The notes beneath the pieces are model-generated. The model did not search any database, was not told where the DNA came from, and saw only the letters and a program-made list of their open reading frames with translations. Position numbers and translations under genes: made by a program. A stretch of DNA of 54,083 nt. Origin: Rhizobium sp. Lineage in GTDB: Bacteria; Pseudomonadota; Gammaproteobacteria; Burkholderiales; Thiobacillaceae. Position 1 is the first letter of the stretch; the number at the start of each line of letters is the position of its first letter. The stretch spans positions 1-54,083 of the forward strand of contig JAIBEL010000043.1 of NCBI GenBank assembly GCA_019459285.1. Reading direction: 5' to 3'. This document shows, in pieces, positions 17,837-26,233 of the stretch.

Positions 17837-18439
17837 CTAGTGACTGCCCCGCCCCGACTCGCTGGAGGCGACGCCCATCGAGACGATGTATTTCAATGCG
17901 CGGTCGACCGGCATATCCAGCTCGACGACCTCGCTTTTTTTTACATAAAAATAAAATCCGTTGACCGGGCTCGGCGTGGTGGGAATGAACACCGCGACGT
18001 GTTCCTCCGGCAGCATGCGCGCCACTTCATCCGGCAGATTGGTCTGAAACGCCAGCGACCACGCCTGCGGATGCGGGTAACGCACCAGCAGCACTTTGCG
18101 GAAGGCATGGCCGCTGCCCGACAAAAGCGTGTCGGACACCTGCTTGACGCTGCCGTAGATGGTTTTCACCACCGGGATGCGGGTCAATTGCCGCTCCCAG
18201 AAGTCGATGATCTTCTGCCCGAAGAAATTGGCGCCGAATACGCCGGTCAGCATAATGATCAGCAACGTCAGGATCACGCCCAGGCCAGGAATCCGCATCC
18301 CCAGCCAGGCCTCGGGCTGCCATGTGGCCGGCAGCACCAATAGGCTCTGATCCATGGTGCCGATCAGCAGATCGAGCACCCACAGGGTGATTCCCAGCGG
18401 CACCCAGATCAGCAGGCCGGTAATGAAATAACGCTTCAT
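17837..18439 (-). CDS. DUF502 family membrane protein
   Basis: A 200 aa inner-membrane protein with two transmembrane segments (about 5-25 and 52-75), then a soluble domain with the family motif [15 protein letters not shown]. Family members are conserved next to aspS in betaproteobacteria; function is unknown. Only 10 bases separate it from aspS. Confidence 0.88.
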   Translation of the reverse strand: MKRYFITGLLIWVPLGITLWVLDLLIGTMDQSLLVLPATWQPEAWLGMRIPGLGVILTLLIIMLTGVFGANFFGQKIIDFWERQLTRIPVVKTIYGSVKQVSDTLLSGSGHAFRKVLLVRYPHPQAWSLAFQTNLPDEVARMLPEEHVAVFIPTTPSPVNGFYFYVKKSEVVELDMPVDRALKYIVSMGVASSESGRGSH

Positions 18440-18507
18440 ACGTGCAATTCAATCGAAAACGAAGAAGCGGACGGCTCGCACCGTCCGCTTCCCGGTTTCC
18501 AGCCTCC

Positions 18508-18765
18508 TCAGTTACACGCCGGACACGCGCCGGTGCCGCAGGCGGGCGAAGGCGCCTCGACCTTCGTTTCCGCAGGTTTGTCGCCGCCTTTGAAATCGGT
18601 GGCGTACCAGCCGGTCCCCTTCAGTGCGAAACCGGCCGCCGTCACCTGCTTGGCATAGGCGGCCTGGCCGCAGGAGGGACACACCGTCAGCGGCGTATCG
18701 GACACTTTCTGCATTTCATCCTGGGCGAAACCGCAGGAAGCACATTTGTAGGCATAAATCGGCAT
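18508..18765 (-). CDS. FmdB/CxxC zinc-ribbon regulatory-type protein
   Basis: An 85 aa protein beginning MPIYAYKCASCG, with two CxxC knuckles (C8/C11 and C29/C32) forming a zinc ribbon. The tail is low complexity and rich in alanine and proline, with further cysteines. Members are annotated as putative regulatory proteins without proven role. Only the 3' 85 codons of a longer open frame match the family, so I start at 18765. It heads the DUF502-aspS cluster. Confidence 0.9.
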   Translation of the reverse strand: MPIYAYKCASCGFAQDEMQKVSDTPLTVCPSCGQAAYAKQVTAAGFALKGTGWYATDFKGGDKPAETKVEAPSPACGTGACPACN

Positions 18766-18880
18766 AAAAATTCTCCGACAATCAAGAAGTTGCGGAATTA
18801 TACCCAGATGGACACAAGTCCCCAAACAGTGGGGGCCAATCCCCCGCAGGCCCATCCGGCCAGGCCCCCGGAACAGCCCG

Positions 18881-20938
18881 TCACCAGCCCAGACTGAGGC
18901 TGCCATAGACGCGGCGGCTGAAAATATTGGTATCGCGAAACTCCTGGTAATTGCCGAGCAGGCTCTGCCCGACCACCGATGCTTCGATGTCGCGTCCCTG
19001 CCATTTCCAGCGCCGCGCCACACGCAGGTCCATGCGATTGTAGGCGGCGGTGAGGTCGCCTTCGGACAGCCATTTCATGGCATCGCTGCGCCACACGCCC
19101 ATACTCGTTTCCCAGCCATGATCCAGACGATAGCTGGCAAGCAGGCCCCAGGTGTTGCGCGGCGCGGAGACGGGGACGTCCTTGTTGAAATTGATGACGT
19201 TGTGGATGCCAGCCCCCCCAAAATGCGCCTCCAGGAACACGCGTGAATAGTGCGCGCTCAGATCGAGCGCATGCACGGGCCGCCAACGCAGCTGGAGCTC
19301 GCCGCCGTGGGATCTGGCGCTGCCGATATTGGCATACTTGAATTCGTTGGGCCGGATACCGCCATCATCCGAAGGGTCGAAGTCGTACTTGTCCTGGCCG
19401 ATGAAGTCGTCGATCTTGTCCTGGAACAGCCGCACATCCATTTCGAGCCGGGCCGGATGCCAGAATCCCACATAGGCAATCTCGCGCGATAGGACCCGTT
19501 CGGGCGCAAGGCCGTCAGACGGCACCGTTACCACATCGGCCACGGTGCCGGATTGCAACACATAAACCTGGTTGCCTTTCTCCTCGAAGAACGTGGGCGA
19601 ACGATAGGCACGCGAAATCCCCAGGCGGATGACGTGCCCGGGCGTCAGGGTGAAATTGGCTGCGACACGCGGAGAAACATCGATGCCCGTAAAGTAATGG
19701 TGTTCCAGCATGGCCCCGCCCTGCAACAGCACACGCTCATGCGGGCGCCACTCCAGATTGCCGAACACGCGCGCAAGGTTGCCGCTCCATTGCCTGCCGG
19801 AATTGTAATTCTGCGGACTGGTGACGGTTTCCTGGCGTACTTCACCCCCCCACACCCCGCGCAGATTGGGGCGCCATTGCTCGTTCACCTGCAGCTCGAT
19901 GTTGCTGCGTGTCTGCAACAGATACTGGTCGACATTCACCGCGCCGATACCCAGAGCGGTCAAATCCGCCTGCGCGTTGGCATCGAAGCGGTTCTGGGCG
20001 TAGTAGGCCTGCAACCGCCACTCGCGGCGCGCGGACTCCACTTTGTGATAGGCCAGTTGCAGATACATCGCCCGTGCGTCCTGCTGCTGGGGCTCCAGGA
20101 TGGCGGTCGGACTGACGACGCTCCGACCAGCGTTCCAGTTGCCCTGGGACAGGCCGAACTGCGCCATCGCATCGGAATTCGCGGATAGTTGCCAATCCAT
20201 GCGCCCATTGAGGAAAGAGGTCTTGCTGGACTCGTAGTACTGTCCGTTGTCGCCGGCCCCGTCAGCTATCTTGTTGGTGATGTCACGCTCGAAGCGATCG
20301 CGTTGCTGGGTCGAGGCGGTCAGGCGATAGCGCAATGCGCCGTCGCCCCCGCCATGACGAACCGTCGCGCCGCGCATGCCCTGTTCGCCAATCTGCAAGG
20401 AAACGAATTCACCCGGCACCTGCGCCGCCATCTTGGTGATGATGTTGATGACCGCCGCGAAAGCATTGGCGCCGTAGATCGCGGCATCGGGCCCGCGTAC
20501 CACTTCAATGCGTTCGATATCGTCGATGGAAAGCGGCAGATCGGTCCAATTCACCGCACCATAATGAGGGCTGTATATCGAACGCCCATCGACCAATACC
20601 TGGAAACGCCGCGAGAACGCGTCACCCAGGCCGTGATACCCGGCGGCCCATGTGTTGTCGCGCGTATAGGCGACCGAGAAACCCGGCACGAGACGCAGCA
20701 GGTCGGGGATGTCGCGAAACCCCGACGCGTGAATCATCTCCTGATCGATGACGGTCACGGCAACGGGCGCCTCACTCACCGGCTGGGACAAGCGCGACGC
20801 CGACAGCACCACCGGCAAATCGTCGAGAAAGTCGGATTCGGTCACTGCCGCCCCCGCCTGCTGGGCGCCCGCTAAAACGGCGCCCATCAATAGTGCGCCC
20901 GTCCATCCCCTGAATGTCGTGTGTGGTCTGCTGATCAC
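18881..20938 (-). CDS. TonB-dependent outer-membrane receptor
   Basis: A 685 aa receptor. A signal peptide covers about 1-30 with cleavage near GAA. The plug domain (about 40-150) has the VTVIDQEMIHASGFRDIPDLLRL-type region, followed by IERIEVVRGPDAAIYGANAFAAVINI. The 22-strand barrel ends in an aromatic residue (SLSLGW). The substrate is not evident, and a BtuB/FepA-like or CirA-like role cannot be separated by eye. The start appears to be GTG (20938). A 7 bp hairpin (20946-20963) lies between a GGGAGA Shine-Dalgarno-like sequence and the start. The gene is isolated and borders the accessory region. Confidence 0.9.
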   Translation of the reverse strand: MISRPHTTFRGWTGALLMGAVLAGAQQAGAAVTESDFLDDLPVVLSASRLSQPVSEAPVAVTVIDQEMIHASGFRDIPDLLRLVPGFSVAYTRDNTWAAGYHGLGDAFSRRFQVLVDGRSIYSPHYGAVNWTDLPLSIDDIERIEVVRGPDAAIYGANAFAAVINIITKMAAQVPGEFVSLQIGEQGMRGATVRHGGGDGALRYRLTASTQQRDRFERDITNKIADGAGDNGQYYESSKTSFLNGRMDWQLSANSDAMAQFGLSQGNWNAGRSVVSPTAILEPQQQDARAMYLQLAYHKVESARREWRLQAYYAQNRFDANAQADLTALGIGAVNVDQYLLQTRSNIELQVNEQWRPNLRGVWGGEVRQETVTSPQNYNSGRQWSGNLARVFGNLEWRPHERVLLQGGAMLEHHYFTGIDVSPRVAANFTLTPGHVIRLGISRAYRSPTFFEEKGNQVYVLQSGTVADVVTVPSDGLAPERVLSREIAYVGFWHPARLEMDVRLFQDKIDDFIGQDKYDFDPSDDGGIRPNEFKYANIGSARSHGGELQLRWRPVHALDLSAHYSRVFLEAHFGGAGIHNVINFNKDVPVSAPRNTWGLLASYRLDHGWETSMGVWRSDAMKWLSEGDLTAAYNRMDLRVARRWKWQGRDIEASVVGQSLLGNYQEFRDTNIFSRRVYGSLSLGW

Positions 20939-21405
20939 CGCATACCGGTGCGCTCGCGCACCGTCTCCCTATCCACCCTGTTTATTTATGTATTCCAGGG
21001 CTAACGGCTGGCCATCCTACATGCCTAAATCAAAACGGTTATGCCGAAGAAATTCCGTTAACAACACGGTGTGAGTGAGTAAACACGAGCTTCTTCCAGC
21101 CTTTCCCCACCCCGGCACGTAAACATCCCGCGCTTTTCGCCCGACTTATTAACATCCCCTATGTTCGGAGCCATTATATTATGGCGCTAAAACAATTAGA
21201 GGAGAGTACAGGAAGGTCTATGCCTTTCTCTGACCAAGTTTCGCTTTGGATGGCAACACCATGAACTCATCGTGAAGCTATTACTGCTTCTAGCAGCGCC
21301 AGGTGGAATTTGGTTCTGGTTTGATAAAAACCGTATGGGCCAGCGTCGACATCGTTGTTGTTTCATCCACTATGTAGGCCATTAAAAATAAGGGGGGACG
21401 AACAC
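20939..21405. other. Long intergenic region at the left edge of the accessory block
   Basis: Over 450 bases without a clear gene. It holds the upstream region of the TonB receptor and is AT-richer than the left flank. A frame is open from 21200 to 21385. From its GTG at 21272 it encodes 37 residues beginning VKLLLLLAAPGGIWFWF, a hydrophobic stretch that may be a gene fragment or a small membrane protein. No RNA gene or inverted-repeat terminus is recognised here. Confidence 0.5.
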
Positions 21406-21795
21406 ATGAAACAACTATCTTTCATTACTGCACTGTTTTTATGCGCCGTGTCGCACGCAAGTGCATCGGAGCCACAACTTACTGGAAACCAACTCGCGCA
21501 GTCGTGCCGCGACTACTTGGCAAATCCGCAACCACTGTCCGCTTGTGCGGCTCTCTTGCGGGGTGTATTTGAGGGGCACTTGCAAGGCGCGATTGCTTAT
21601 GGGCTTCTTCACAATGTCAGCAAATTTGATGACCTTCCATTTGTATGGTGCCCATCTGATAGGTCCGCTGTTTCTGATGTTCAATTGGCAAACGTATATT
21701 CAAGGTATGTTGCGCAGCACCCTGAAGCCACTGACCGCACGGCGGCGAATATCGCCATTACGTCATTTATTCTCGCGTGGCCGTGCCATAAATAG
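21406..21795 (+). CDS. Rap1a/Tai-like immunity protein (secreted)
   Basis: A 129 aa protein with a signal peptide (about 1-20, HASA cleavage region). The pattern SCRDYL...CAALLRGVFEGHLQGA...FVWCPSD...QLANVYSRYVAQHPE...AWPC resembles the Rap1a/Tai family, periplasmic proteins that neutralise type VI secretion amidase effectors. Four cysteines could form two disulfides. No cognate amidase gene is next to it, so it would be an orphan immunity gene. Start at ATG 21406 follows AGGGGGG, 10 bases away; an upstream ATG in frame (21355) lacks a ribosome binding site. The assignment is by pattern only. Confidence 0.65.
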   Translation: MKQLSFITALFLCAVSHASASEPQLTGNQLAQSCRDYLANPQPLSACAALLRGVFEGHLQGAIAYGLLHNVSKFDDLPFVWCPSDRSAVSDVQLANVYSRYVAQHPEATDRTAANIAITSFILAWPCHK

Positions 21796-21879
21796 TCGGC
21801 ACGAGCGCATCTACCACTTCACTCTGACTGGCCGCCAAGTTAACCCAAACATTAGGCATCACTTAAATCAAAACCGACC

Positions 21880-22191
21880 ATGGACCGTCCCTTCCGTAAC
21901 TTCCTGCCACTAGTTGGTATCTTGTTCATCGCAGGTTGCGCGACGTCTCTTGAATCCGGAGCGGAGAAAGTTCAAGTAGTCACCGCCAACCAGAAGGAAC
22001 GCCTCTGCCGGTCGCTTGGCGTAGTGAGCACCGAGCAGCGGGTTGGTCCTAACAAGCCGAGCAATGCGATGAACAAGGCGCTAAACGAGGTTGCCCGCAG
22101 AGGTGGTAACGGAATCTTCGTCGTGTCGAGCAACACCGATTGGGCAGAAGGAGCGTCGGTCACTGCAGAGGCTCTACGGTGCAATTTTTAG
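21880..22191 (+). CDS. Small lipoprotein, DUF4156-like
   Basis: A 103 aa lipoprotein: hydrophobic N-terminus with lipobox IAGC (cysteine at 20), followed by a short domain with KERLCRSLGVVS and the NEVARRGGNGIFVVS segment typical of DUF4156-like proteins. Function is unknown; it is likely attached to a membrane and faces the periplasm. The gene is flanked by ATTAGGC (21851-21857) upstream and GCCTAAC right after the stop, which are integron-cassette-like core words. Confidence 0.7.
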   Translation: MDRPFRNFLPLVGILFIAGCATSLESGAEKVQVVTANQKERLCRSLGVVSTEQRVGPNKPSNAMNKALNEVARRGGNGIFVVSSNTDWAEGASVTAEALRCNF

Positions 22192-22241
22192 CCTAACCTG
22201 AGCCCCCTCCGTCAACGATAGCCCGCCCAAGTGAGCAATAG

Positions 22242-22296
22242 GTCTACTATTAGACCCTTCTCTATTAAAAGTGGATATAAGAGTCTAATATTAGAC
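22242..22296 (+). promoter_or_regulatory. Two palindromic operators at the XRE gene
   Basis: GTCTACTATTAGAC (22242-22255, one mismatch) and the perfect palindrome GTCTAATATTAGAC (22283-22296) are 41 bases apart centre to centre, close to four helical turns. The second ends one base before the ATG of the HTH gene. A TATAAG -10-like sequence (22276-22281) lies between them. The layout suits autorepression by the HipB-like protein, with both sites covering the promoter and start. Confidence 0.75.
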
Positions 22297-22297
22297 T

Positions 22298-22654
22298 ATG
22301 CCACTTAATCATCTCACTGACCGGGAAATAGCGCTACGACTCGCGCATTCGCTACGTGCTTGGCGCCTGTCGCCGCGCGGGGCCGGCATGACGCAGTCTG
22401 CGCTGTCCAAAAAAAGTGGCGTAGGCCTCACCCCGCTGAAGCGTTTCGAGAAGACGGGAGGCACCACATTGCAGAACTTGGTGGCGATTTTCCGAGGCCT
22501 CGACCTGCTTGACCACCTCGAGAACCTCGTTCCCGAACCGGACACTCCGGGACCGCTTGAGATACTTGAAGCTCAAAAGGCCGAGTTGCGACAAAGTCAG
22601 AGACAGCGGGCACCACGCCGGACAGCTGCGCAGGGTCAAAAAAGGAACCCTTAG
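22298..22654 (+). CDS. HipB-like XRE family HTH regulator
   Basis: A 118 aa DNA-binding protein with an XRE helix-turn-helix at about 29-60 (MTQSALSKKSGVGLTPLKRF). The segment SLKRFEKTG-like and the downstream LVAIFRGLDLLDHLENLVPEP are typical of antitoxin-type regulators that usually precede hipA. The C-terminal tail is basic (RQRAPRRTAAQGQKR). No hipA is present; a DUF5677-like gene follows instead. Two palindromes over its own promoter and start suggest autorepression. Confidence 0.82.
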   Translation: MPLNHLTDREIALRLAHSLRAWRLSPRGAGMTQSALSKKSGVGLTPLKRFEKTGGTTLQNLVAIFRGLDLLDHLENLVPEPDTPGPLEILEAQKAELRQSQRQRAPRRTAAQGQKRNP

Positions 22655-22688
22655 GGAAGCAAGCGAATACTATCTGAGAGCAAAAGAC

Positions 22689-23423
22689 ATGGGAGTGTGG
22701 AGCGTGCCAGATACACGACGAAGGCTAAAAGTGGCGCGTGAGCTTATTAACCCATTTGAGGTTTTGATATACCGGGCCAGTGTTAACGATTCGGGCGAAG
22801 CACGCATAGCCGCAACCCTTTGCCTCACGATTTTCGAACAGTTTCACGCAACCCTATGTCTCATCGATAACGGTTTCGCAACGCACGCACCAGGACCCAT
22901 CCGCTCAATGCTGGAAGGTCTCGCAGACCTTGTTAATCTCACCAACCAGCCTGCGTATCTAAACCAGCTTCACTACGAGAATGCTGCCGAAAACATCAAG
23001 CTATTTCGAGAATATGCCGCCCTCCCCGGGCAGGAAAATGAAGTCACGCAGAAGCTTGAATATTGGAAGCAGCAGGCTGAGCAGGTAAAGCATGAGCTCG
23101 CTGAGAAAGTGAACAAGGGCCTGAAGACGAGGGACAAACTGGACAAGGCGGGGCTCATAGAGCAGTACGTCACGTACCGGGTTCTGTGCGGCTTCATCCA
23201 TCCAAACATGACGAGCCTTATTGCCCGACATGCAGACGTACAACCAATTCTTCGGTATCGGGATGCAGCCGCGCCCGAAGTGATTACAATGCTACTCGAC
23301 ATTACGGTCGAACTTCTCGGGCATGCCGTACAAACGCTGCCGAGGTTTACCGACCTCACGGTTGATGATATCGAGACTGCCGTTGCAGATGCGAAGCAGC
23401 AATGGGAACTCGCTGCAGAGTAA
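22689..23423 (+). CDS. DUF5677-like protein
   Basis: A 244 aa all-helical protein resembling the DUF5677 family. The core EARIAATLCLTIFEQFHATLCLIDNG and GPIRSMLEGLADLVNL matches the family pattern of a buried helix bundle with an arginine-containing RSMLEG motif; the later FIHPNM resembles a conserved histidine site. Function is unknown. I prefer the ATG at 22689, 34 bases after the regulator stop and preceded by GAGAG; the frame is open upstream over the regulator gene without similarity. A pair of XRE regulator and DUF5677 could be a toxin-antitoxin-like or defence unit, which is inference only. Confidence 0.65.
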   Translation: MGVWSVPDTRRRLKVARELINPFEVLIYRASVNDSGEARIAATLCLTIFEQFHATLCLIDNGFATHAPGPIRSMLEGLADLVNLTNQPAYLNQLHYENAAENIKLFREYAALPGQENEVTQKLEYWKQQAEQVKHELAEKVNKGLKTRDKLDKAGLIEQYVTYRVLCGFIHPNMTSLIARHADVQPILRYRDAAAPEVITMLLDITVELLGHAVQTLPRFTDLTVDDIETAVADAKQQWELAAE

Positions 23424-23514
23424 CGGCACTCAACTCTACGTTACGGTAGGCCACAGGTCGGACGATGTAGTTCTGCGAAAGCAGCTAAAGAATTTCCGAA
23501 ACGACCCAAATCAT

Positions 23515-23532
23515 GCTGGCCGCACGGCCAGC
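23515..23532. terminator. Hairpin at the convergent ends of DUF5677 and recD2
   Basis: GCTGGCC / GGCCAGC stem around GCAC, directly after the helicase stop codon (minus strand). There is no T tract on either strand, so it is at most a weak or factor-assisted terminator; it may also simply protect the 3' end of the mRNA. Confidence 0.45.
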
Positions 23533-23536
23533 CGAG

Positions 23537-25786
23537 TCAATCGGCTGCGCTGCCTTCCAGCAGTTGTCGAAGAACGTACCCCAAAGCAACCTGCCGATGA
23601 TGTGCACGCGGCAATCCCGCCACCGCCTTGCGAGCAGCCTGCTCGTCCCCCACCAGCATGACCTGTTGCTGAGCCCGAGTCACCGCGGTGTAAACGAGAG
23701 TCCGGTCCAGTAGCCTGTTCCCTGTCACCGGCACAATCACACGGGGCCACTGCGAGCCCTGCGCCTTATGCACAGTGATGGCGTAGCCTAACTCAAGGTC
23801 ATCGAGCATCTCCTCTACAATGGGCCGCCGTACACCGTCGTCCCATTCCACCCACGCGATAGCCATACCCGCGTTATTGCCGGCATCATCCAGAAGCTGC
23901 CGGGGCTCATCTTCAATCTGCACCACAGTGCCAAGCGACCCGTTCTGCAAGCCACGGTCCCACATGTTCCGCGTGCAGAGCAATGGGTCGCCTAGATGAA
24001 TGCCCGTATGCACATGGGCATCATGCTCATGGCTCCACACCATCAGCGGCTTGGCGCCACTCGTCAAACGAGTCTGGCAAATTGCATTCAGGTTTTTAGT
24101 GCCATCCGGTCCATTGCGTCGTGAGGAAAGGATTTGCGTGTTTTCGGGGTCCTGCTCGTAGAGTTCCAGAACTGTCGCAGCGAGTGAGTCGGCGTAAGTA
24201 GCCCCAGCCGAAATGAAGGAAATGGCAGCCGCTTCATCCGCCGGTAAATCAGGCCATATTCCCTCGCGTATAGCCGTTGCGGCGGCGCCGATTTCGCCGC
24301 CATAGCGCTTTACCACCTTGAGTTCGACCAATGGCACCCCCGGCACGCTGGCGAGAGCATGTAGCACCAGTCCAGGGCCAACTGGCATCAACTGACTCGG
24401 GTCACCCACGAGCACCAGACGAACCTCCTGAGGCAGCGCCTCGCAAATGCGACTCATGGTGATGATGTCCACCATGCTCGCCTCGTCGACCACCAGCACA
24501 GTAGGCCCACGCAGGTCGCCGTCCCGCAACCCGCGCAGAAAACTAGCGATGGTGGAAGCCGACCTGCCCGTCGCTTCCTGCATCCGCTTCGCTGCACGGC
24601 CGGCCAGCGCCACCTGAATGACTCGGACGCCGGCACGGTCGTAGACCTCGTACAGAGCCTTCAACACAGTCGTCTTGCCCACGCCAGCGCCACCCGTGAC
24701 CAGGACCACGGCATTGGCTGCAGCGGTCTGCACAGCAAGGCGTTGTTCCGTATTGAGCACGATGCCCTCAACCGTCTCGTAGTCCGCTATGACAGCATTT
24801 ATGGCGTCGAAGGACAGCAACTGCGGGTCCTGCCCCGGCAGAAGTCGCTCCGCAACGGATTGGGCAACCATGGCCTCCATGACAAGTGGGCCCAATGGCT
24901 GCACGCCGCGAGGGCTGACAACAAAACTGCCATTTGTTAACCCCTGGGAAAGCGCAGCCGGAATGAGCGCACGCCAGCGAAAGCCGCTGCTCTGCGTTCC
25001 CAGAACAGCCTCCAGAAACCTCATCAGCATTGCCTCGGAAGCCAGGGTATGGCCGGCAACGAATAGCCGATAGCAGGCCTCCTCTATCGCGCCTTGCAGG
25101 CGCCGCGGGTCGGCTTCCTCCACGCCAAATGTCGAGCACGCCAGCGTATCGACCTGCTTCCACGTCCCGCAGAAACTCAGCAGCCGGTAAGGGTCCTCCT
25201 CCAGCTTGGCATCGGTTTCCGGGCCGAAGAACCGCAACACCTTGCGGCCGAGTGCCAAATCGAAGCCCTTGGCCTGAAGCCATTGCAGTGTGCGGCTGTC
25301 ACCTTGCTGCGCCCATGCCGAGGCCACCAGACTCGCGCTGGCTGGCGTGAGCACGGTGGCCAGGGCATCAACATCGCCAGAGTCCAGGATGTCGTAGAGT
25401 TGCGAGCCGAACGTCTCCCACAGCTTTCGTGCTTTGACCCGGCCGACACCTTCAAAGGCAGGATTGTCAGCCATGAAGGCGATGATGTGCTCACCCGCTG
25501 GACGCGTCAGGAGGGCGCTGGAGGCGTCGATTTGCCATTCCGATACCTGATAGCCATTCACCTCAATAAAACGCTTGGAGGGCTCTCCAGACACCTTCCA
25601 CCACTGCCCTGGCTGTACTTGTACCCCACCGAGGGCTGTGCGTGTCGCCTTGACGACGTAGTAAGCCCCAGCATCCTGAATTCGCCCCTGGTCGTCGATG
25701 GCCTTGCCGGAGAAGATGCAGCCACCAAAGCCTTTCGGATTCTGGCTGCGGATAGCGGTAACCCGCAGGGTCTGTTCGAGCGTCAA
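23537..25786 (-). CDS. RecD2-type SF1B DNA helicase in recombinase operon
   Basis: A 749 aa 5'-3' DNA helicase of the RecD2/TraA superfamily 1B. An N-terminal OB-like region (about 1-90) and a helix-hairpin-helix (GVGRVKARKLWE, 113-124) precede the ATPase core. Core motifs are Walker A GGAGVGKTT (365-373), the DEAS box (434-437), GDPSQLMPV (461-469), HKAQGSQW (673-680) and YTAVTRA (699-705); all look intact. The start is a TTG overlapping the stop of the upstream gene (TTGA), with GGAGG eight bases before it. It is the last of six coupled genes beginning with three tyrosine recombinases. That suggests processing of DNA ends or joints during movement of the element, though this is inference. 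Confidence 0.9.
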   Translation of the reverse strand: MTLEQTLRVTAIRSQNPKGFGGCIFSGKAIDDQGRIQDAGAYYVVKATRTALGGVQVQPGQWWKVSGEPSKRFIEVNGYQVSEWQIDASSALLTRPAGEHIIAFMADNPAFEGVGRVKARKLWETFGSQLYDILDSGDVDALATVLTPASASLVASAWAQQGDSRTLQWLQAKGFDLALGRKVLRFFGPETDAKLEEDPYRLLSFCGTWKQVDTLACSTFGVEEADPRRLQGAIEEACYRLFVAGHTLASEAMLMRFLEAVLGTQSSGFRWRALIPAALSQGLTNGSFVVSPRGVQPLGPLVMEAMVAQSVAERLLPGQDPQLLSFDAINAVIADYETVEGIVLNTEQRLAVQTAAANAVVLVTGGAGVGKTTVLKALYEVYDRAGVRVIQVALAGRAAKRMQEATGRSASTIASFLRGLRDGDLRGPTVLVVDEASMVDIITMSRICEALPQEVRLVLVGDPSQLMPVGPGLVLHALASVPGVPLVELKVVKRYGGEIGAAATAIREGIWPDLPADEAAAISFISAGATYADSLAATVLELYEQDPENTQILSSRRNGPDGTKNLNAICQTRLTSGAKPLMVWSHEHDAHVHTGIHLGDPLLCTRNMWDRGLQNGSLGTVVQIEDEPRQLLDDAGNNAGMAIAWVEWDDGVRRPIVEEMLDDLELGYAITVHKAQGSQWPRVIVPVTGNRLLDRTLVYTAVTRAQQQVMLVGDEQAARKAVAGLPRAHHRQVALGYVLRQLLEGSAAD

Positions 25787-26220
25787 CGCGGCAGCCTCCC
25801 CGTCAGCGCAAGCGCCTCACGCAGCATGGAATGCTGTTCAAGCGCTCGTTTCAGCTCCACGTTCTCGGCTCGCAAACTGGCGTTTTCCTGTTCCAGGCGG
25901 CGCAGGCGCTCGGCATCGAGGGCTGCCCTAAGTTTTCCAGGCTCCCGCATCAGCGGCTTAGCGACCTCATCGGGTGACCGTGAGACCGCTGGCGGCAGCA
26001 CGCCACGAGCGCGCAAGTCCTCCTCCAGCCCTTTCAGCGCAGCCTTGATGCGAGGGTTTTGGTCGAGCACGGACTTGGCGAACCCGCACTCCTTGGAAAT
26101 CTCCTTGCGCGACAGGACGCCCCGGCTCGCCATGGCCCGGAAATCATCATCTGTCTTGCTGGCTCGCCATGTGTTGAACGTCTGTACGTTCTCTTCTGCA
26201 ATTTGTCTGCCGCTAGCCAT
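25783..26220 (-). CDS. Small HTH plus coiled-coil protein, VPA1267-like
   Basis: A 145 aa protein. Residues 33-56 (VLSRKEISKECGFAKSVLDQ) look like a helix-turn-helix with the KxxxSxLxQNP pattern; residues 98-136 form a leucine-rich coiled coil. The sequence style resembles proteins annotated as VPA1267 family, which accompany recombinase clusters in Vibrio and relatives; I assign this from memory of the pattern. I start at the ATG at 26220, preceded by GGGGG five bases upstream, rather than the TTG four codons earlier. It is the fifth gene of the recombinase operon and overlaps recD2 by four bases. Confidence 0.6.
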   Translation of the reverse strand: MASGRQIAEENVQTFNTWRASKTDDDFRAMASRGVLSRKEISKECGFAKSVLDQNPRIKAALKGLEEDLRARGVLPPAVSRSPDEVAKPLMREPGKLRAALDAERLRRLEQENASLRAENVELKRALEQHSMLREALALTGRLPR

Positions 26221-26233
26221 TTCAGCCCCCAAT

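Noticed and set aside
16075..17964. A 629-codon open frame antisense to aspS
   Set aside because: Shadow of codon bias in aspS; low-complexity histidine/valine-rich translation without domains.
22298..23423. A hipBA toxin-antitoxin module
   Set aside because: The regulator resembles HipB, but the following gene is not a kinase and has no HipA motifs; it resembles DUF5677 instead.
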